The notes beneath the pieces were generated by a model that was not told where the DNA came from, made no database searches, and worked only from the letters and a program-made list of their open reading frames with translations. The position numbers and the translations under genes were made by a program. From Anthostomella pinea (taxonomy: Eukaryota > Ascomycota > Sordariomycetes > Xylariales > Xylariaceae), in contig CAUWAG010000004.1 in assembly GCA_963556695.1 (NCBI GenBank), forward strand, positions 3,658,001 to 3,722,000: 64,000 nucleotides of DNA. Reading direction: 5' to 3'. How positions within the stretch are numbered: position 1 is the stretch's first letter; each line of letters starts with the position of its first letter. Positions 1 to 10,867 of the stretch are shown here, piece by piece.

Positions 1-1098
1 GATATAGCTGTTTCCGACCCGGCTCGGCTTGGACGAACTGCCGGCCCATCTATTACCGCTCTGTCCGTCCCGCGTGCCGCCCGATGACATCTTGGTCCTC
101 GCGCGACGGAATAGCGGACGGAAGCTCGGTAGGCACGCCGACACGATGCCGAACGCGGGCTCGACGGACGACCAGAGGAACACTTGCGCGGCGATCCAGG
201 TGACGTCGGGAGTCGAGGCGAAGTCGGCGAAGGCCCATATTCGAACAACACTGGCCACGCACACACTGGAGGTTGGTTAGCTTTCGCGAGTACAGCAGCG
301 GCACGAATGGGCACCCACAAGCCTCCCAATAACATGACACCGCATACGGCGAGCTTCTTCTGCGTCGACATCTGCAACTGCAAGATCTCGGGGATCGGCA
401 CCAGCAGCACAATGATATCGTTGACCATGTTGATGACGGTCAAGCTCAGGAACGCGGCGTTGACATCGACACACTTGCCCTCCCCGCCGATAAACTGAGT
501 CCAGAAGAAGGACGCCGGCCGACACATGCCGGCCGCGACGCCCCAGATGGTGATGGGGTAGCCGACACACAGGAAAGCCGCGAACGCGAGGCGGTAGTGG
601 AACCATTTCGTGCCTCTCTCGAACAGCCGGCGATAGAATAGCAGGACGGACAACTTCGTGAAGGAGACGCTGCCGGCGTAGATGTACGTATACGAGTATA
701 GCAACTGTGCGCGATGAGCTGGCTGTCACGGCCGGGCGTAAAAGGTAAGGCCGCATACCTCAAAGACGTTTGCGACATCTTGAGGATCAAGAGCCCAGAC
801 GTGCTTCCCGGCGCCCGCCCTGGCGCCCAAGATGGTGATGGCAAGAGTGCCGAAAGTGAAGATCTGTCGACGCGGGTTAGAGGCACGGCCCAGCCACCAA
901 GGACTCCGTGGACCGACTCACGAGAGCGACGAGCATCAGCCAGTCGTCGGCCATCATGCCAAAGCCTTGGAAGTTTCTCGCCCATAGCCGCACACCATAG
1001 GCAGCGGTAGCGACACAGGTGCATACGATTGCAACCACACTGATGGCGGTCTGCTGGCTCGCCTCCAGGTCGATGCCTGCAGGAGGGGCACTCGCCAT
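1..1098 (-). CDS. Fungal rhodopsin-domain (SAT4-type) integral membrane protein, C-terminus cut by window edge
   Basis: Four exons were worked out on the minus strand: 1098-922, 863-759, 704-319 and 265 to the window edge. The introns (864-921, 705-758, 266-318) are 53-58 bases, all GT...AG, and the last has a GCTAACC branch site. Joining them keeps one frame of about 311 residues with no stop before the edge. The product shows the hallmarks of the fungal seven-helix rhodopsin-domain family (Pfam Rhodopsin_fungi): an ADDWLM motif after helix 2, YIYAGSVSFTKLSVLLFYRRLF, a Cys pair around the FFWTQF loop, VNDIIVLLVPIPEILQLQM, and KKLAVCG before helix 6. These proteins sit in the plasma membrane. 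Their function is mostly unknown; relatives include SAT4 and PTH11-like receptors. Start: the ATG at 1098 is preferred over the in-frame ATG at 1107, which would add three residues. Family call is firm; a specific role cannot be given. Confidence 0.88.
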
Positions 1099-1112
1099 TG
1101 GGAGCACAGCTC

Positions 1113-1160
1113 GGTAACGGCAACGGCAACGGCAACGTCAAGGGCAACGGGCAACGGGCA
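1113..1160. repeat. Short GGCAAC tandem repeat in the 5' leader of the rhodopsin-domain gene
   Basis: About seven imperfect copies of a 6-7 base unit (ggcaac / gggcaac) lie 15-60 bases upstream of the chosen start codon of the minus-strand membrane-protein gene. It is probably part of the untranslated leader or core promoter. No function is claimed. Confidence 0.6.
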
Positions 1161-3836
1161 GAAACCTATTCGAACGAGTCTTTCTAGAGACGGGACAGGC
1201 AGAAATGCAGGTTGGGCGAAGGGCGGGAAAAAGCACCGCTGCGGTATTTTATTTAATAGCTAAAGGCTGGCTGCATGGCACGACGACAGAAGAGCGGCAG
1301 ATTGAAGACGGCACGGGGAAATAAGCAGAGAACAATGTGAAGGCGCGATCTGCATCTTCCTTCGAGTCTTCGATGATGGGTCCCCTGCCCGTGGCATGCT
1401 ACCCCTACAGACTGTCCAGGGCCCCATTGGCGGGAGAGCGGGATGGATCATGGCTGACATACTTCCAGACTCCTGGAGGATTTGGCCGGGTTGTACGATC
1501 ATGCCTTCAGGGGCTGCTGTGCCATGTCAACTTGCCGAGGGCCATTATCATCGGCAAGGCCTAAAGATAGTGGGATATGAACTGCGAACCCAGATTTATT
1601 ACACAAAGAATGGCGCTTTGGGAGGCGTGGGAGGCATGGGAGGGTCTCCGAGACCCGGCGGTGTGGTAAGTATGTCTCGCTCTAGTATTGGATCATCTCT
1701 TCCGATCTCCTCCCTCCCCTTGCCGTGCCACCTGTTCCACCTGACACCTCAACAAGGTGCTAACTTTTAATGGCGTCTCCAACCTCGTCAATCGTCAACC
1801 AACTACAACTCCACTGAACTTGGTCCGTCTCAGCGCCTAGTTGTGTCAGCTGGGGCAAGGGGGACACATTCAGCCTCAACCTCACTATCAGTCCAGTTCA
1901 TTGATTCATCAGTTGTGAAGTCTTGCAACACCAGCACCCTAAGAGAAGCAGAAGAGATCGGGACTCGGTACCGCGCTGGCCGGCAGACCCGGCATGATGT
2001 TCTTCAGCTGGTAATTTGTCTGTGCGGAGTAGACTCCTAGGGTGCGGCGAATGAGCAGAACCTGCAGGGGATGAATTCAGGCAGCGCCGCAGCAGTGGCG
2101 ACGGCACTATCCATTTTGGTATCCTTGTAGCGAATATTACAACCCTAGGAGATAGGTAAGCAGTTATTTGCTTGGTCTGTTGATAACAGGTAGTCAAGTA
2201 GTACGGCTGGGTAGTATGGCTTAACAGTCGAAAGACGATGCATAGGTCAGCAAGCTGTCAGATGAAACGTCGATGATCTGAAGGATGCGAGACGCATCAC
2301 AATTGGCATGTTCTTTCTTCATGCAACCCTACTTCGCCAACTCCCCGCATCCCACGAGGCACGAGGCACGAGGCACGAGAGGGTTGCCGAATCCCAGCAG
2401 ACTGGTATGGTTTGTATCATGATTTATGAATCATGCATCATGTTCCAGATCAGATGGGAGGGAGTAGCCTTTCTGACGTCTCGAAGGATCAGGCGATGGA
2501 GCTGTACTAGTTGCTCTCATCATATCACGTTACTTGTTATAGCACAATACTACTGATATCAACAAGAAGGATACTTCTCAGTTCCTCTCATGTGTGCACT
2601 CCTGCTGGCAGCTGCCCAGGAAGTCTGAAGAGTGCGTGACCAGTGACCACGACACACACAGTATTAGTAGACCGCAAGGTTGTCTCAAAGAGGAAAAAGA
2701 GCGCCCGTCTCGACTCTCCAGCCAACGCGTCCATGTCTAATATAGGTATGCTGCTGCATGCATCGGCCCATGGCCAGGTCCCGCTGATAGTCCTGATCGG
2801 ATCGTCGGGGGGAAGGGGGGGCCGGGGCCCGGGGGTGGAGCTCGAGCTGGAGCTGGAGCATCGAAACGGGCATAGCGTTGTGACCGACTGAGGGGCTCAA
2901 GTCAAGGCAAGTCAAGGCAAGTCTGCGGGCCGCCGCAACCGGTCTCTAGCTCGCCTAGCGACCTGCCTATTTGGTGGACCTGGTGGGCCTGGTGGGTACC
3001 TACCTATAGGCAGGGCCCCGGCTCTTATCTGGACAAGGGGAATAGGGGGGAGGGGAAGGCACCGCAGTCTGGACTCTGCTGGTGGACCTGGGAGAATTTG
3101 AGAATTTTCAGCACGAGCACCTTCTGCCGCCGCCTCTGCTATGTAGTAATGGCTGGTCAAAGTAGGTACCTAAGGTTAGTAGTCATCCGCCTCAAACACC
3201 ACATGGCAACGTTGAACGTCCAAACGTCTCACCTCGGCACTGAAACACCAACATTACTTATTAACTATACCTAAGCTTCTAAGGTCAAGGACATGCCGTG
3301 ATTGCGATGGGCGGCCTGCATACCATGAACCATGGGACTGGCAGTCTAATTCCCGAGTCTAAGAGTCTTTACATGCCGACATGGTACCGGTAGCGGTAGC
3401 GGTAGCGGACCCTGGAAGCTTGCCTTCGATTGAAGTTCCCGATCTGCCTTGGAAGTTGAAGCGGTGCCAATCTCCAGGCCTGATCTTTAATTTGCCTGTT
3501 ATACGTACAGTACAGACTTACAGTGCAGTGCAGTGCAGTGCTTCCAGTACCGCATTATAACCCTTGCATGTGATGGAACCCAAATGAGGGGATCCCCCTT
3601 AGCACCCAAGAAGCACCCAAGAAGCACCCAAGCAAGACATTGATTGGCGTCGACGCAAAGTCCACTGTCGACCCGCGAAACTTCATAATTCGGCTCTGAC
3701 TCTCTGAGCCTCTGACGAGTGTAGTCCTGCTTCCGTCATTCCCCCAAGTTGCTCCAATCTTCCTTGATCTCCAGGCAACCTGACTAGGTAGTCCCAGAAA
3801 TATTGATCATCAATCATCAATCATCGACCCTCAATC
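1161..3836. other. Intergenic region without a supportable gene
   Basis: This is the divergent spacer between the minus-strand rhodopsin-domain gene and the plus-strand acyltransferase gene, so it should hold both promoters. Frames here are short and show no family motif. Several small tandem repeats are visible: cacgagg four times near 2353-2380, gtagcg three times near 3389-3408, cagtg four times at 3521-3541, and an 11-base agcacccaaga unit three times at 3601-3632. A G/C-rich patch lies at about 2807-2855. No RNA gene was recognised. Confidence 0.6.
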
Positions 3837-5234
3837 ATGGCCTCGGCATATGCGAAAGACGTCCCGGCCCTGATCCCGTTGGAGAAGGCTGGACCCAAGG
3901 GCTACATTCGCTTCGTCTTCCCCATCGAGCTGCCCGAGAACTACGACAGTGACGAGTGCTTCCGCATTCTGAAGGACGGCCTCGACGCCGCCAAGCAGCG
4001 CCTTCCCACCATTGGGTGTGAGGGCGTGCCCGACACCGCCGCGAAGCAGGCCGGCGTTCTGAAGTTACAGAAGTACACCGACTACGACACCATCACGTCC
4101 AAGGACCTCCGAGAGCCCGGCGCGTTCCCGCACACCTACCTTGAGCTCAAGGACAAGACCTTCCCGGTTGCCGCCTTCCCGGGTGACCTGTTGTGCCGGC
4201 GTTTCACCTGGCCGTCGCCCGGCGAGCGGCTGCCTACGGTCGACTTCCAGGCCAACTTCATCCAGGGCGGCCTTCTCCTGACTTGCTGCTTCTTTCATGT
4301 CTTCGGCGACGCCAAGACCTACTACACCATCCTCGAGACGTGGGCCGAGGAGTGCCGCCGCCTTCAGGGCGAGACGGGCCCCCGCAACGAGGTGCCCGAC
4401 GTCTTCTTCACCGACCGCGAGAAGCACATGAAGCCGTCGGGCCGCAACGCCGGCCGTGTCAAGGATCACCCCGAGGTCATGGTGCTGCCCTTTACGCCCC
4501 CAGGCTTCCCGCCCAAGATGATCTCGCGCGAGCACGTGGGCCAGGTCTTCCGGCTCACGGCGGAGCAGCTCGCGGCCCTCAAGGCCGATGCGTCGCCGAC
4601 CAACGCCACGGAGCCAACAGACCAAAAATACGTGTCGAGCAACGACGCGCTGTCGGCGCTGATGTGGCGCTCCGTCATGAACGCCCAGTTCCCCCTCGAC
4701 GAGCTCAAGGAAGACCCCACGTCCATCTTCAATATCGCCATCGACGGCCGCTCGCGCACCGATCCCCCCGTGCACCCGCGCACCCTGGGCAACTGGCTCG
4801 GTTGGGTGGTGGTGCAGACGCCCATCCGCAAGATGCTGTCGACGGCCAGCCTGGCCGACATCGCCGTGCTGATCCGCAAGTCCGTGACGGGCCTCAGCGA
4901 CCAGTACGTCGACGACCTGAGCGCGCTGTTCGAGAGTGTCGAGGACGTGGACCGCGTCGTTGCCACGGCGTTCCTGGACGTGCCCGGCTACAACTGTGTG
5001 CAGACGTCCTGGATCAACTTGCCCGTCTACGAGCTGAACTGGGGCAAGACACTCGGCAACAAGGTCCAGGCGTGCCGCAGTCCGGATGTCGGCGTTATCA
5101 ACGGTGGCTCGCTGGTGGTGCCGGCGTTGCCTGAGGGTGGGATCGAAATCCTCGTTGGTGTCGAAACGAAGTGCCTGCCTAGGTTGCTGAAGGATCCGTT
5201 GCTGGCCAAGTATGCCACCGCTATCACGCTGTAG
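3837..5234 (+). CDS. BAHD-superfamily acyltransferase, TRI101 (trichothecene 3-O-acetyltransferase)-like
   Basis: A single-exon gene of 465 residues. The catalytic HxxxD motif of BAHD acyltransferases is HVFGD, His154 and Asp158, almost where TRI101 carries its catalytic His/Asp. The structural motif usually read as DFGWG appears near residues 399-405 as ELNWGKT, following the typical TSWINLPVYE stretch. The fungal-type SSNDALSALMW motif is at about 267-277. Enzymes of this class move an acyl group from acyl-CoA to a hydroxyl or amine of a small molecule in the cytosol. The substrate cannot be read from the sequence, and no trichothecene cluster genes lie nearby, so a role in toxin self-protection or synthesis is not implied. 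The start is the first ATG, in good context (caatcATGG). Length fits the family (about 450-490). NWG in place of FGWG is a small deviation common in fungal members. Confidence 0.88.
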   Translation: MASAYAKDVPALIPLEKAGPKGYIRFVFPIELPENYDSDECFRILKDGLDAAKQRLPTIGCEGVPDTAAKQAGVLKLQKYTDYDTITSKDLREPGAFPHTYLELKDKTFPVAAFPGDLLCRRFTWPSPGERLPTVDFQANFIQGGLLLTCCFFHVFGDAKTYYTILETWAEECRRLQGETGPRNEVPDVFFTDREKHMKPSGRNAGRVKDHPEVMVLPFTPPGFPPKMISREHVGQVFRLTAEQLAALKADASPTNATEPTDQKYVSSNDALSALMWRSVMNAQFPLDELKEDPTSIFNIAIDGRSRTDPPVHPRTLGNWLGWVVVQTPIRKMLSTASLADIAVLIRKSVTGLSDQYVDDLSALFESVEDVDRVVATAFLDVPGYNCVQTSWINLPVYELNWGKTLGNKVQACRSPDVGVINGGSLVVPALPEGGIEILVGVETKCLPRLLKDPLLAKYATAITL

Positions 5235-6247
5235 TAGGGAAATTGGTAGGAATCGGAGGTGGGAGGTCGAAGGTCGGAGGTCCGTGTCAAAAAGGGCAAC
5301 ATAGGGAGTCAAAAACGTGAAGAGCTAGGTCCAGAAAAAAGATTGCTTCCGGTCGCAATCTTGAGCATCGCTGATCAACCAAAAGCAAGATCAAGGGCTG
5401 TATTTGCTGTCATCAGATAAATTCACTAACGTCCCATGAGATCGTAATCTACTCATCAGGTACCACTCAGAGCCAGACGATCCACCGAGTCTGTCCGTGT
5501 CTTGACCGTTCCAGTTCCATGACTCATATAATGGCGTGTGATTTTGCCAGATAGCCACACCGTCAGGCTCCGGATACATAGCCCAAGTCTGACAAAACAA
5601 CGGGCTTTCCTCTAACACGAGCAATTCCGTATATCGACCTCATGATCAGACGTGTCGGGGCCCGGCATGAGAGTAGCAATATGGTTTTACACGTCGGTGA
5701 TCTGGGCTCTGCCAATCCAGCACTGTCACCTGTGTGACCCTGGAAGCAAGAGCCCCATCAACCCGGGGAACCTGCCACGCCTGCGGCCTGCCGACAACCC
5801 GAATGGGCATGTAGTTACTGTCTGTGCGAACACACGGCCATATCGTCTGTGCGCCTCTATACCAGGAAAGACCACACAGAACATTCCCGCCGTGCCGGTG
5901 CCAGGGTCGCATTCAGATCGCGCTGACTGCCATGACGTATACGCTGGTGTTAATACTGGTAAAATGAAGATTAAACACGTAGAGTATTCTTAGACTCTAT
6001 ACATATACCCCCGCCTCGTAACGTGGAGTACCTGGAGTAACAACAACCGGCTAAATTGAACCATCTCCGCATTTGACGAGAAACCAATGATGCTGCTCGG
6101 AGTAAATTTACCAAGATGGCCAAGGGACGTCTCAACGCAGAACCGATATGTGAAATGGATAAATAAACACGTCCTCGCTGCGCGGATTCGGGGGGCGGCG
6201 CTCGCATCGGCCTTCATGTTGGACGCATAAGCACAGCCAGATCCACA
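5235..6247. other. Spacer between the acyltransferase and GH43 genes
   Basis: No gene is supported. An 8-bp perfect hairpin (aagattgc / gcaatctt, 5339-5346 and 5355-5362, loop 8) lies about 100 bases after the acyltransferase stop, probably in its 3' untranslated region. A minus-strand open frame at 5391-5624 has plausible residue composition (many Trp) but matches no family I know and has no visible splice partner; it may be a gene remnant. The GH43 promoter must lie in the last few hundred bases. Confidence 0.5.
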
Positions 6248-8078
6248 ATGAAGTCTTCCTGGTGTTTTGAACTGGCACTCGCAGCCGCCACGGCCTCCTT
6301 GGGCAGTGCACAGGCGAGCAACTCGACATACTACAACCCCGTGCTGCCAGGTTGGCACTCTGATCCATCAGTTCGTTGTTCCCTTTCCTTCTTCATCTAG
6401 AGATCGTCTGTACGGGGTCAAGAACACGATGTTAACGTACGCGCAGTGCACGCAAGTCAACGGGACCTTCTTCTGCTCGACATCGACCTTCATCGCCTTC
6501 CCCGGCCTCCCCATATACGCCTCCAAGGACCTCGTCAACTGGAAGCTAGCCAGCCATGCGTGGAACCGCGAGAGCCAGCTGCCGGGCGCGAGCTGGAACA
6601 CCACCGGCCAGCAGGACGGCATGTTCGCGCCAACGCTGCGCCACCACGACGGCCAGTTCTACGTCATCTGCGAGTACTTAGGCTTGGAGCCGGGCACCAT
6701 GGGCGTGGTGTTCACGACGCCGGACCCGTTCGACGACGCCGCCTGGCGCGACCCCGTGACCTTCAGCCCCGACTTCATCGACCCGGACCTCTTCTGGGAC
6801 GACGACGGCAAGGTCTACGTGGCGACGCAGAGCATCGTGCTGCAGGAGCTCGACCTCGCGACCGGCGCACTCAGCCAGCCGCCCATCAGTTTGTGGAATG
6901 GCACGGGCGGCGTGTGGCCCGAGGGTCCGCACATCTACAAGAAGGACGGCTACTACTACCTGATGATCGCCGAGGGCGGGACGGCCACGGATCACTCCAT
7001 CACGATCGCGCGCGCACGCAGCATCACGGGCCCGTACGAGGCGTATGAGGGCAACCCAATCCTCACGAACCGCGGCACGGACGAATACTTCCAGACCGTG
7101 GGACACGGCGACCTGTTCCAGGACCCGGACGGGAACTGGTGGGGCATGTGTCTGGCTACTCGCTCCGGGCCCGAGTTCGAGATCTACCCCATGGGCCGCG
7201 AGGCGTCGCTGTTCCCGGTGACGTGGGAGGATGGCGAGTGGCCGGTCCTGCAGCCGGTCAGAGGCAACATGAGCGGGTGGGCGATGCCTGAGACGGACCG
7301 GGATATCCCGGGAGACGGCCCCTTCAACTCGGACGACGACGTGTATGACTTTGCCATAGGAACGCCAATCCCGCGGAACCTGGTGTACTGGCGTGTACCC
7401 CGCGACGGCACCTTCTCCATCACGGACGAGGGCCTCGAAATCGTACCAAGTCGTAACAACGTAACCGGCGCGCCGTACTCCGAGACTACCCCCGAGCTGA
7501 GCGGCCAGAGCGGCCTCTCCTTCATCGGTCGCCGCCAGACAGACACGCTCTTCACCTACAGTGTGGACCTCGCATTCACCCCACAGTCCGTCGGCCAAGA
7601 AGCCGGCATCACGGTCTTCCTCACACAAGTCAACCACATCGACCTGGGCGTCGTCCTCCTCGCGCCCAACGCCTCGTACCCGACCATCAAGACCCGCGCC
7701 GAGCCACAATTGGCGTTCCGCCTGCGCGCCGAAGGCACCGGCACGCCGCCAGCGCCCAAGACTCTGCCGGTGCCGGCGGGCTGGGTTGGCGCACCCATAC
7801 GCCTGCAGATCCGGGCGGCGAATGCTACCCACTACAGCCTGGCGGCCATGTCGGCTGCAAACCCGAACGCCACGGTGACGATCGGCACGGTGTCGGCCGG
7901 GTTAGTGAGCGGTGGGAATGGGTCGTTTGTCGGGAGCCTCGTGGGCGCCTATGCCACTTGCAACGGGGCTGGGTCAGGGGTAGAGTGTCCGGGTGGTGGG
8001 AATGCGTATTTTAGTCGTTGGAGGTATACTGGGGAGGCACAGTACATCTCGGCCACTGAGAGTGTACCCGAGGTATAA
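6248..8078 (+). CDS. Secreted glycoside hydrolase family 43 enzyme (beta-xylosidase / arabinofuranosidase type) with C-terminal beta-sandwich domain
   Basis: Two exons, 6248-6370 and 6447-8078, joined across a 76-base intron (GTTCGT...GCAG, with a gttaac branch site near 6431). The product is 584 residues. Residues 1-23 form a signal peptide (cleavage likely after AQA), so the enzyme is secreted. The mature start reads YYNPVLPGWHSDPSC, the canonical GH43 opening, with Asp39 as probable general base. FIDPDLFWDDDGKVY (Asp153/Asp155) holds the pKa-modulating Asp, and WPEGPHIYKK supplies Glu200 as probable general acid. Splicing is needed to restore HSDPS-CTQVNGTFFC. The region from about residue 340 to the end fits the GH43 C-terminal concanavalin-like domain. 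The role is release of xylose or arabinose from plant xylan side chains or oligosaccharides; which sugar cannot be decided. The 5' splice site is unusual (GTTCGT rather than GTAAGT-like). Confidence 0.9.
6371..6446 (+). other. Intron of the GH43 gene
   Basis: The intron is inferred because both neighbouring frames are broken between the conserved DPS and the TFFC block, while removing exactly these 76 bases restores the family motif in frame. The ends are GT and GCAG, with a gttaac branch-like site 11-16 bases before the acceptor. Confidence 0.8.
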
Positions 8079-8716
8079 GCCTGGGTTAACTGGACGGCGG
8101 CGGTCTGGACGATGATGGGGGCTTTTTTCTTTCTCAGTGGCAAGCCTGGGAACGGATGTAGCCTTATTCGAATCGCAGCGGCGATGTGCTTCGTTTGATC
8201 TGGTCGGGTTATTACCTCATCGTCTGCGCGCAATACTGTGAGGGTGCGCGCCTCTGGATGTTGGATGTGTGATGTGGGATATGGAGTGAATGATGGAGAT
8301 GACTTTTGATGCCTCAGGAACCAATGCTTCAATGGTGTTAAAAGCAGCTTTTCAAATGCGTTGGCGACCTGCTCCTTTCATGTGACTTAGCCACCACATC
8401 CGCCTTCGTGAGTTCGTCCCTGTTCGCGCGCATGCGCGTATACGTAGTTGCTGACATCTTTATTGAGTCTCTCTCGATGTATCATAGACAACGAAGTCGT
8501 AAGCCAACTTCCTACTCCCGGTCGAGTTGCCGTGTGGGCTGTAGATACGCACATACGCCGCAGCTGGTTAGCAGGGTGATCGCAAGGGGCTCGGTACTGA
8601 TCATGGGTTATAGGCAATTATCGACAAACCACCACCACCACCACAACAACAACGTACGTAGCAGTAGCCGCGAGCCAAGTGCTAGGCACCTGCTGACCAG
8701 CTGCCAGGAGAACAAT
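8079..8716. other. Intergenic, no gene seen
   Basis: The 3' side of the GH43 gene and upstream side of the next small gene. Open frames here are short and lack motifs. A CAC/CAA-rich low-complexity patch (about 8628-8652) explains a His/Asn-rich frame. Confidence 0.5.
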
Positions 8717-9495
8717 ATGGCCGAACGTGCTATACCCTGTGCCCGCTGCCTGCATAAGATGGCCCGCTGGACGGCTGGAGAGGAGCCCTTCTGCGTGCGA
8801 AGCGGACAGTAAGCAAGGCACCGGTGAGGCGACGGCGGGGTTTGTATGATGCTAACTCCCATCAGATGCTTCAGCCAAGTGTGCCTGTCGTAGGGTAGCC
8901 ACAAGGCTTGTATCAATGCAAGACCCGTTTTGCCTTATTGCAGGGTCGCAGCTAACACGTGTGTAGCCTCGTGGCCCCTTGAAGTCCCGCGGCCTCGAGC
9001 TTGTTCGGGTTTTGCACGACGGCCGGTGTCCAGCATATCGTATGTATTGCCTACCTAGATAGCTTGGCTCAGGTTAACCAGTGGCAATGTACCAGCTAAC
9101 CACCTGGTAGGCAGAGGTGAAGGCAGCGCAGGTCAATTGGCGCCAGGCCATGCAGCCTGGCGAGAAGGACCAAGCCGAGGGTATGTGGTTTGCCGGTAGC
9201 CAGCAACGAGGCCCCTGATAACCTATATCGCAGAGATTGAGCATCGTGAGCGCAAGCTCTTGGCCTTAGAGCAGGCTGCGCGCGCGACTGAGCGCCTGGC
9301 CAGGGCCAACGAGGCCATCGCGGGCTCGCTGCGAAGTATTAGTGACGCCAGTATCGAATTTGGCGGCAATCATGCTAAGGTCGTAAGGAGTTTGTCGCTC
9401 CTCTGCGGCGCACTCGCTAGCCATTTGCGTAGAACCGCAAGGCCCTTGTTGTGGAGAATGTTAAGCAGGATGAGGAGGAGGGCGGTGGCAAGTAG
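8717..9495 (+). CDS. Probable small six-exon gene: CxxC-containing protein with acidic coiled-coil C-terminus, function unknown
   Basis: The proposed exons are 8717-8808, 8866-8878, 8967-9039, 9115-9180, 9234-9382 and 9433-9495, giving 151 residues. All introns are GT...AG, and most have clear signals: GTAAGC with TGCTAAC at 8809-8865, GCTAAC before the acceptor at 8966, GTATGT with GCTAAC at 9040-9114, GTATGT with TGATAAC at 9181-9233, and GTAAGG...GCGTAG at 9383-9432. The N-terminus has IPCARCLHKM, a Cys-x-x-Cys seen in many short lineage-specific fungal proteins. The last three exons give a charged, Ala/Glu/Arg-rich helix (likely coiled coil, EHRERKLLALEQAARATERL) ending in an acidic DEEEGGGK tail. 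The 13-base exon 2 is the weakest part; another frame there reads AKCACRR, so the front half may be decayed or spliced differently. I do not recognise a named family. Confidence 0.5.
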
Positions 9496-10323
9496 ATGGT
9501 GCCGGTGGCACGCATTTGGTTCGCCGTGGGTCCGCTTCTAGCCTTCGTTTGGCGTTTTCTGTCTTTGCCGGCACAGGCACACAATGGCTCAAGCCTTCCA
9601 TTCGAAGTAGTCCCAGCCAGAAAGCCCTACCGTCAGCCTCCGGGTAAACCACGTGCCAATAATCTAGACTTGCCTATGGGAAGGAACAGTGTCAGTCTTG
9701 TGTATCTGAGATGAGGTTGAAGTTGGGAGAGCAGCGGATTAGGGGACGGGGTAATGGCATAGCGGGGGTAGATGTGGAAGGTTGTTGACATGGAAATGGA
9801 GTTGACCTACAGTCAAAGCCGCACGAGGAGCACTCAGGTTCCTTCATTTCAAATGGTTGGATTGGTTTGGGGTGGTAGAGTTGTTATTTAGAGTAAGATG
9901 CCCCTGAACCGTGGGAGACGTAAATCGTGCGAAAAGGGTGCAATGCCGGTATATCAGTGGCTTTTGTTCCAGACCCAAGTGGCAGTAGCTACTGTTCACG
10001 CCAAATCCCTTGAGAACGTGACCGTGACTTGAATAGGGGTCCTGCCATTGGTCACCATAGCTTGAAAGTGACGCCTAGGCACGATCCATCGGCAGCATGA
10101 TGATGGCCCATGGGACAATACCTGGAAGCACCACCCGAGGGTAGTGGGACTATAGTTTGCACTCCTCTTGCCATGCTATCGACGTCGGTACGAAGGCATT
10201 CATTCACACGGTACTTATCCCAGATAAGATATGGTAGCTGCTTTGAGCACCTGGTATAGTAAGCCCTTTTGCATCGTCGTGGGCTGTTGACAGAACCTCA
10301 ATGAGCCGCAAACGGCGACGCAA
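9496..10323. other. Intergenic, no feature recognised
   Basis: Ordinary base composition with no open frame that carries a motif or good splice signals. Nothing to report beyond short frames that overlap each other on several strands. Confidence 0.5.
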
Positions 10324-10513
10324 ATGCCGGCATCGTCATCCTACTCCCGTCACCCTACTCCCGTCACCGAGTTCACATTCACGGACTCCAGATATCCCAA
10401 CGAGGGCGACTCACGGAGTGTTGCTACGCGTGAGATGCTGGGGCTGTTCAAGAAGGCAAAGGAGTGGGACTGGTCCGCTTTCCCGCAAGTAAGCCGGGTC
10501 GTGCTGGATCTCG

Positions 10514-10529
10514 AACAACCAGGAAGACC
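10514..10529. repeat. Target-site duplication, left copy (partner 10719-10734)
   Basis: The 16-base sequence aacaaccaggaagacc is repeated perfectly on the other side of the truncated LINE. The next base on each side differs, so the repeat is exactly bounded. Confidence 0.85.
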
Positions 10530-10718
10530 GATAGATAGCTGTTCTTGAAGGACCAGATGGATGACCCAAGGTCATACCGCCGCAACAACGGGGATGGGCT
10601 CGTGAGCGGGACTGACTGTACTTATTATCTTGATACCTCCATAACCCTGCGATGCAGAGGCTCTGGGAGGCGTGGTTTGCACTACTGAGGAGCAATCCCC
10701 CACGTTAAATACAAAACA
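10530..10718 (+). mobile_element. 5'-truncated LINE (Tad-like) insertion, 3'-UTR only
   Basis: 189 bases, nearly identical to the 3' untranslated part of the LINE fragment at 11307-11716, ending in an A-rich tail (aaatacaaaacaaa). It is flanked by a perfect 16-base direct repeat, aacaaccaggaagacc, at 10514-10529 and 10719-10734. The right copy merges with the tail, typical of target-primed reverse transcription. The truncation point coincides with the stop codon of the LINE frame. Confidence 0.85.
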
Positions 10719-10867
10719 AACAACCAGGAAGACCAGAGGACGCCGGGGAGATCTCCGAAGCCTTTGGCCATGCTGATGTGCAGCTCGAATTGGTCCGCCG
10801 GGGTGGAAGATCTATCAGGAGCAGTGGCGATCACAGCTGGACGAGAGAGAAGTCCATCCCGCTCTAG

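Larger units (their letters stand above)
10324..10867 (+). pseudogene. Open frame of unknown family interrupted by a LINE fragment
   Basis: A plus-strand frame from the ATG at 10324 runs to 10529, where a LINE fragment (10530-10718) is inserted. If the insert and one copy of the 16-base duplication are disregarded, the same frame resumes at 10735 and continues to a TAG at 10865-10867, for about 112 codons in all. That continuity suggests a formerly coding sequence. An alternative is that GTAAGC just after the SAFPQ codons (about 10490) is a 5' splice site, so the LINE would lie in an intron. No domain is recognised. Confidence 0.4.

Noticed and set aside
1396..1770. 124-codon plus-strand frame
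   Set aside because: No motif, no splice partners, Gly-rich low-complexity end; likely chance in GC-balanced DNA.
4065..5312. 415-codon minus-strand frame over the acyltransferase gene
   Set aside because: Shadow of the plus-strand BAHD gene. It is Arg/Val/Gly/His-rich without motifs, while the plus frame has HxxxD and the other family blocks.
5339..5362. Hairpin as a transcription terminator
   Set aside because: Intrinsic terminators are bacterial; here it is at most a structure in the 3' untranslated region.
5391..5624. 77-codon minus-strand frame with many Trp residues
   Set aside because: It looks protein-like, but no family is recognised and a stop lies directly upstream. Noted as a possible remnant only.
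6678..7832. 384-codon minus-strand frame over the GH43 gene
   Set aside because: Shadow of the GH43 coding strand; Arg/Val/Ala-rich with no family motif.
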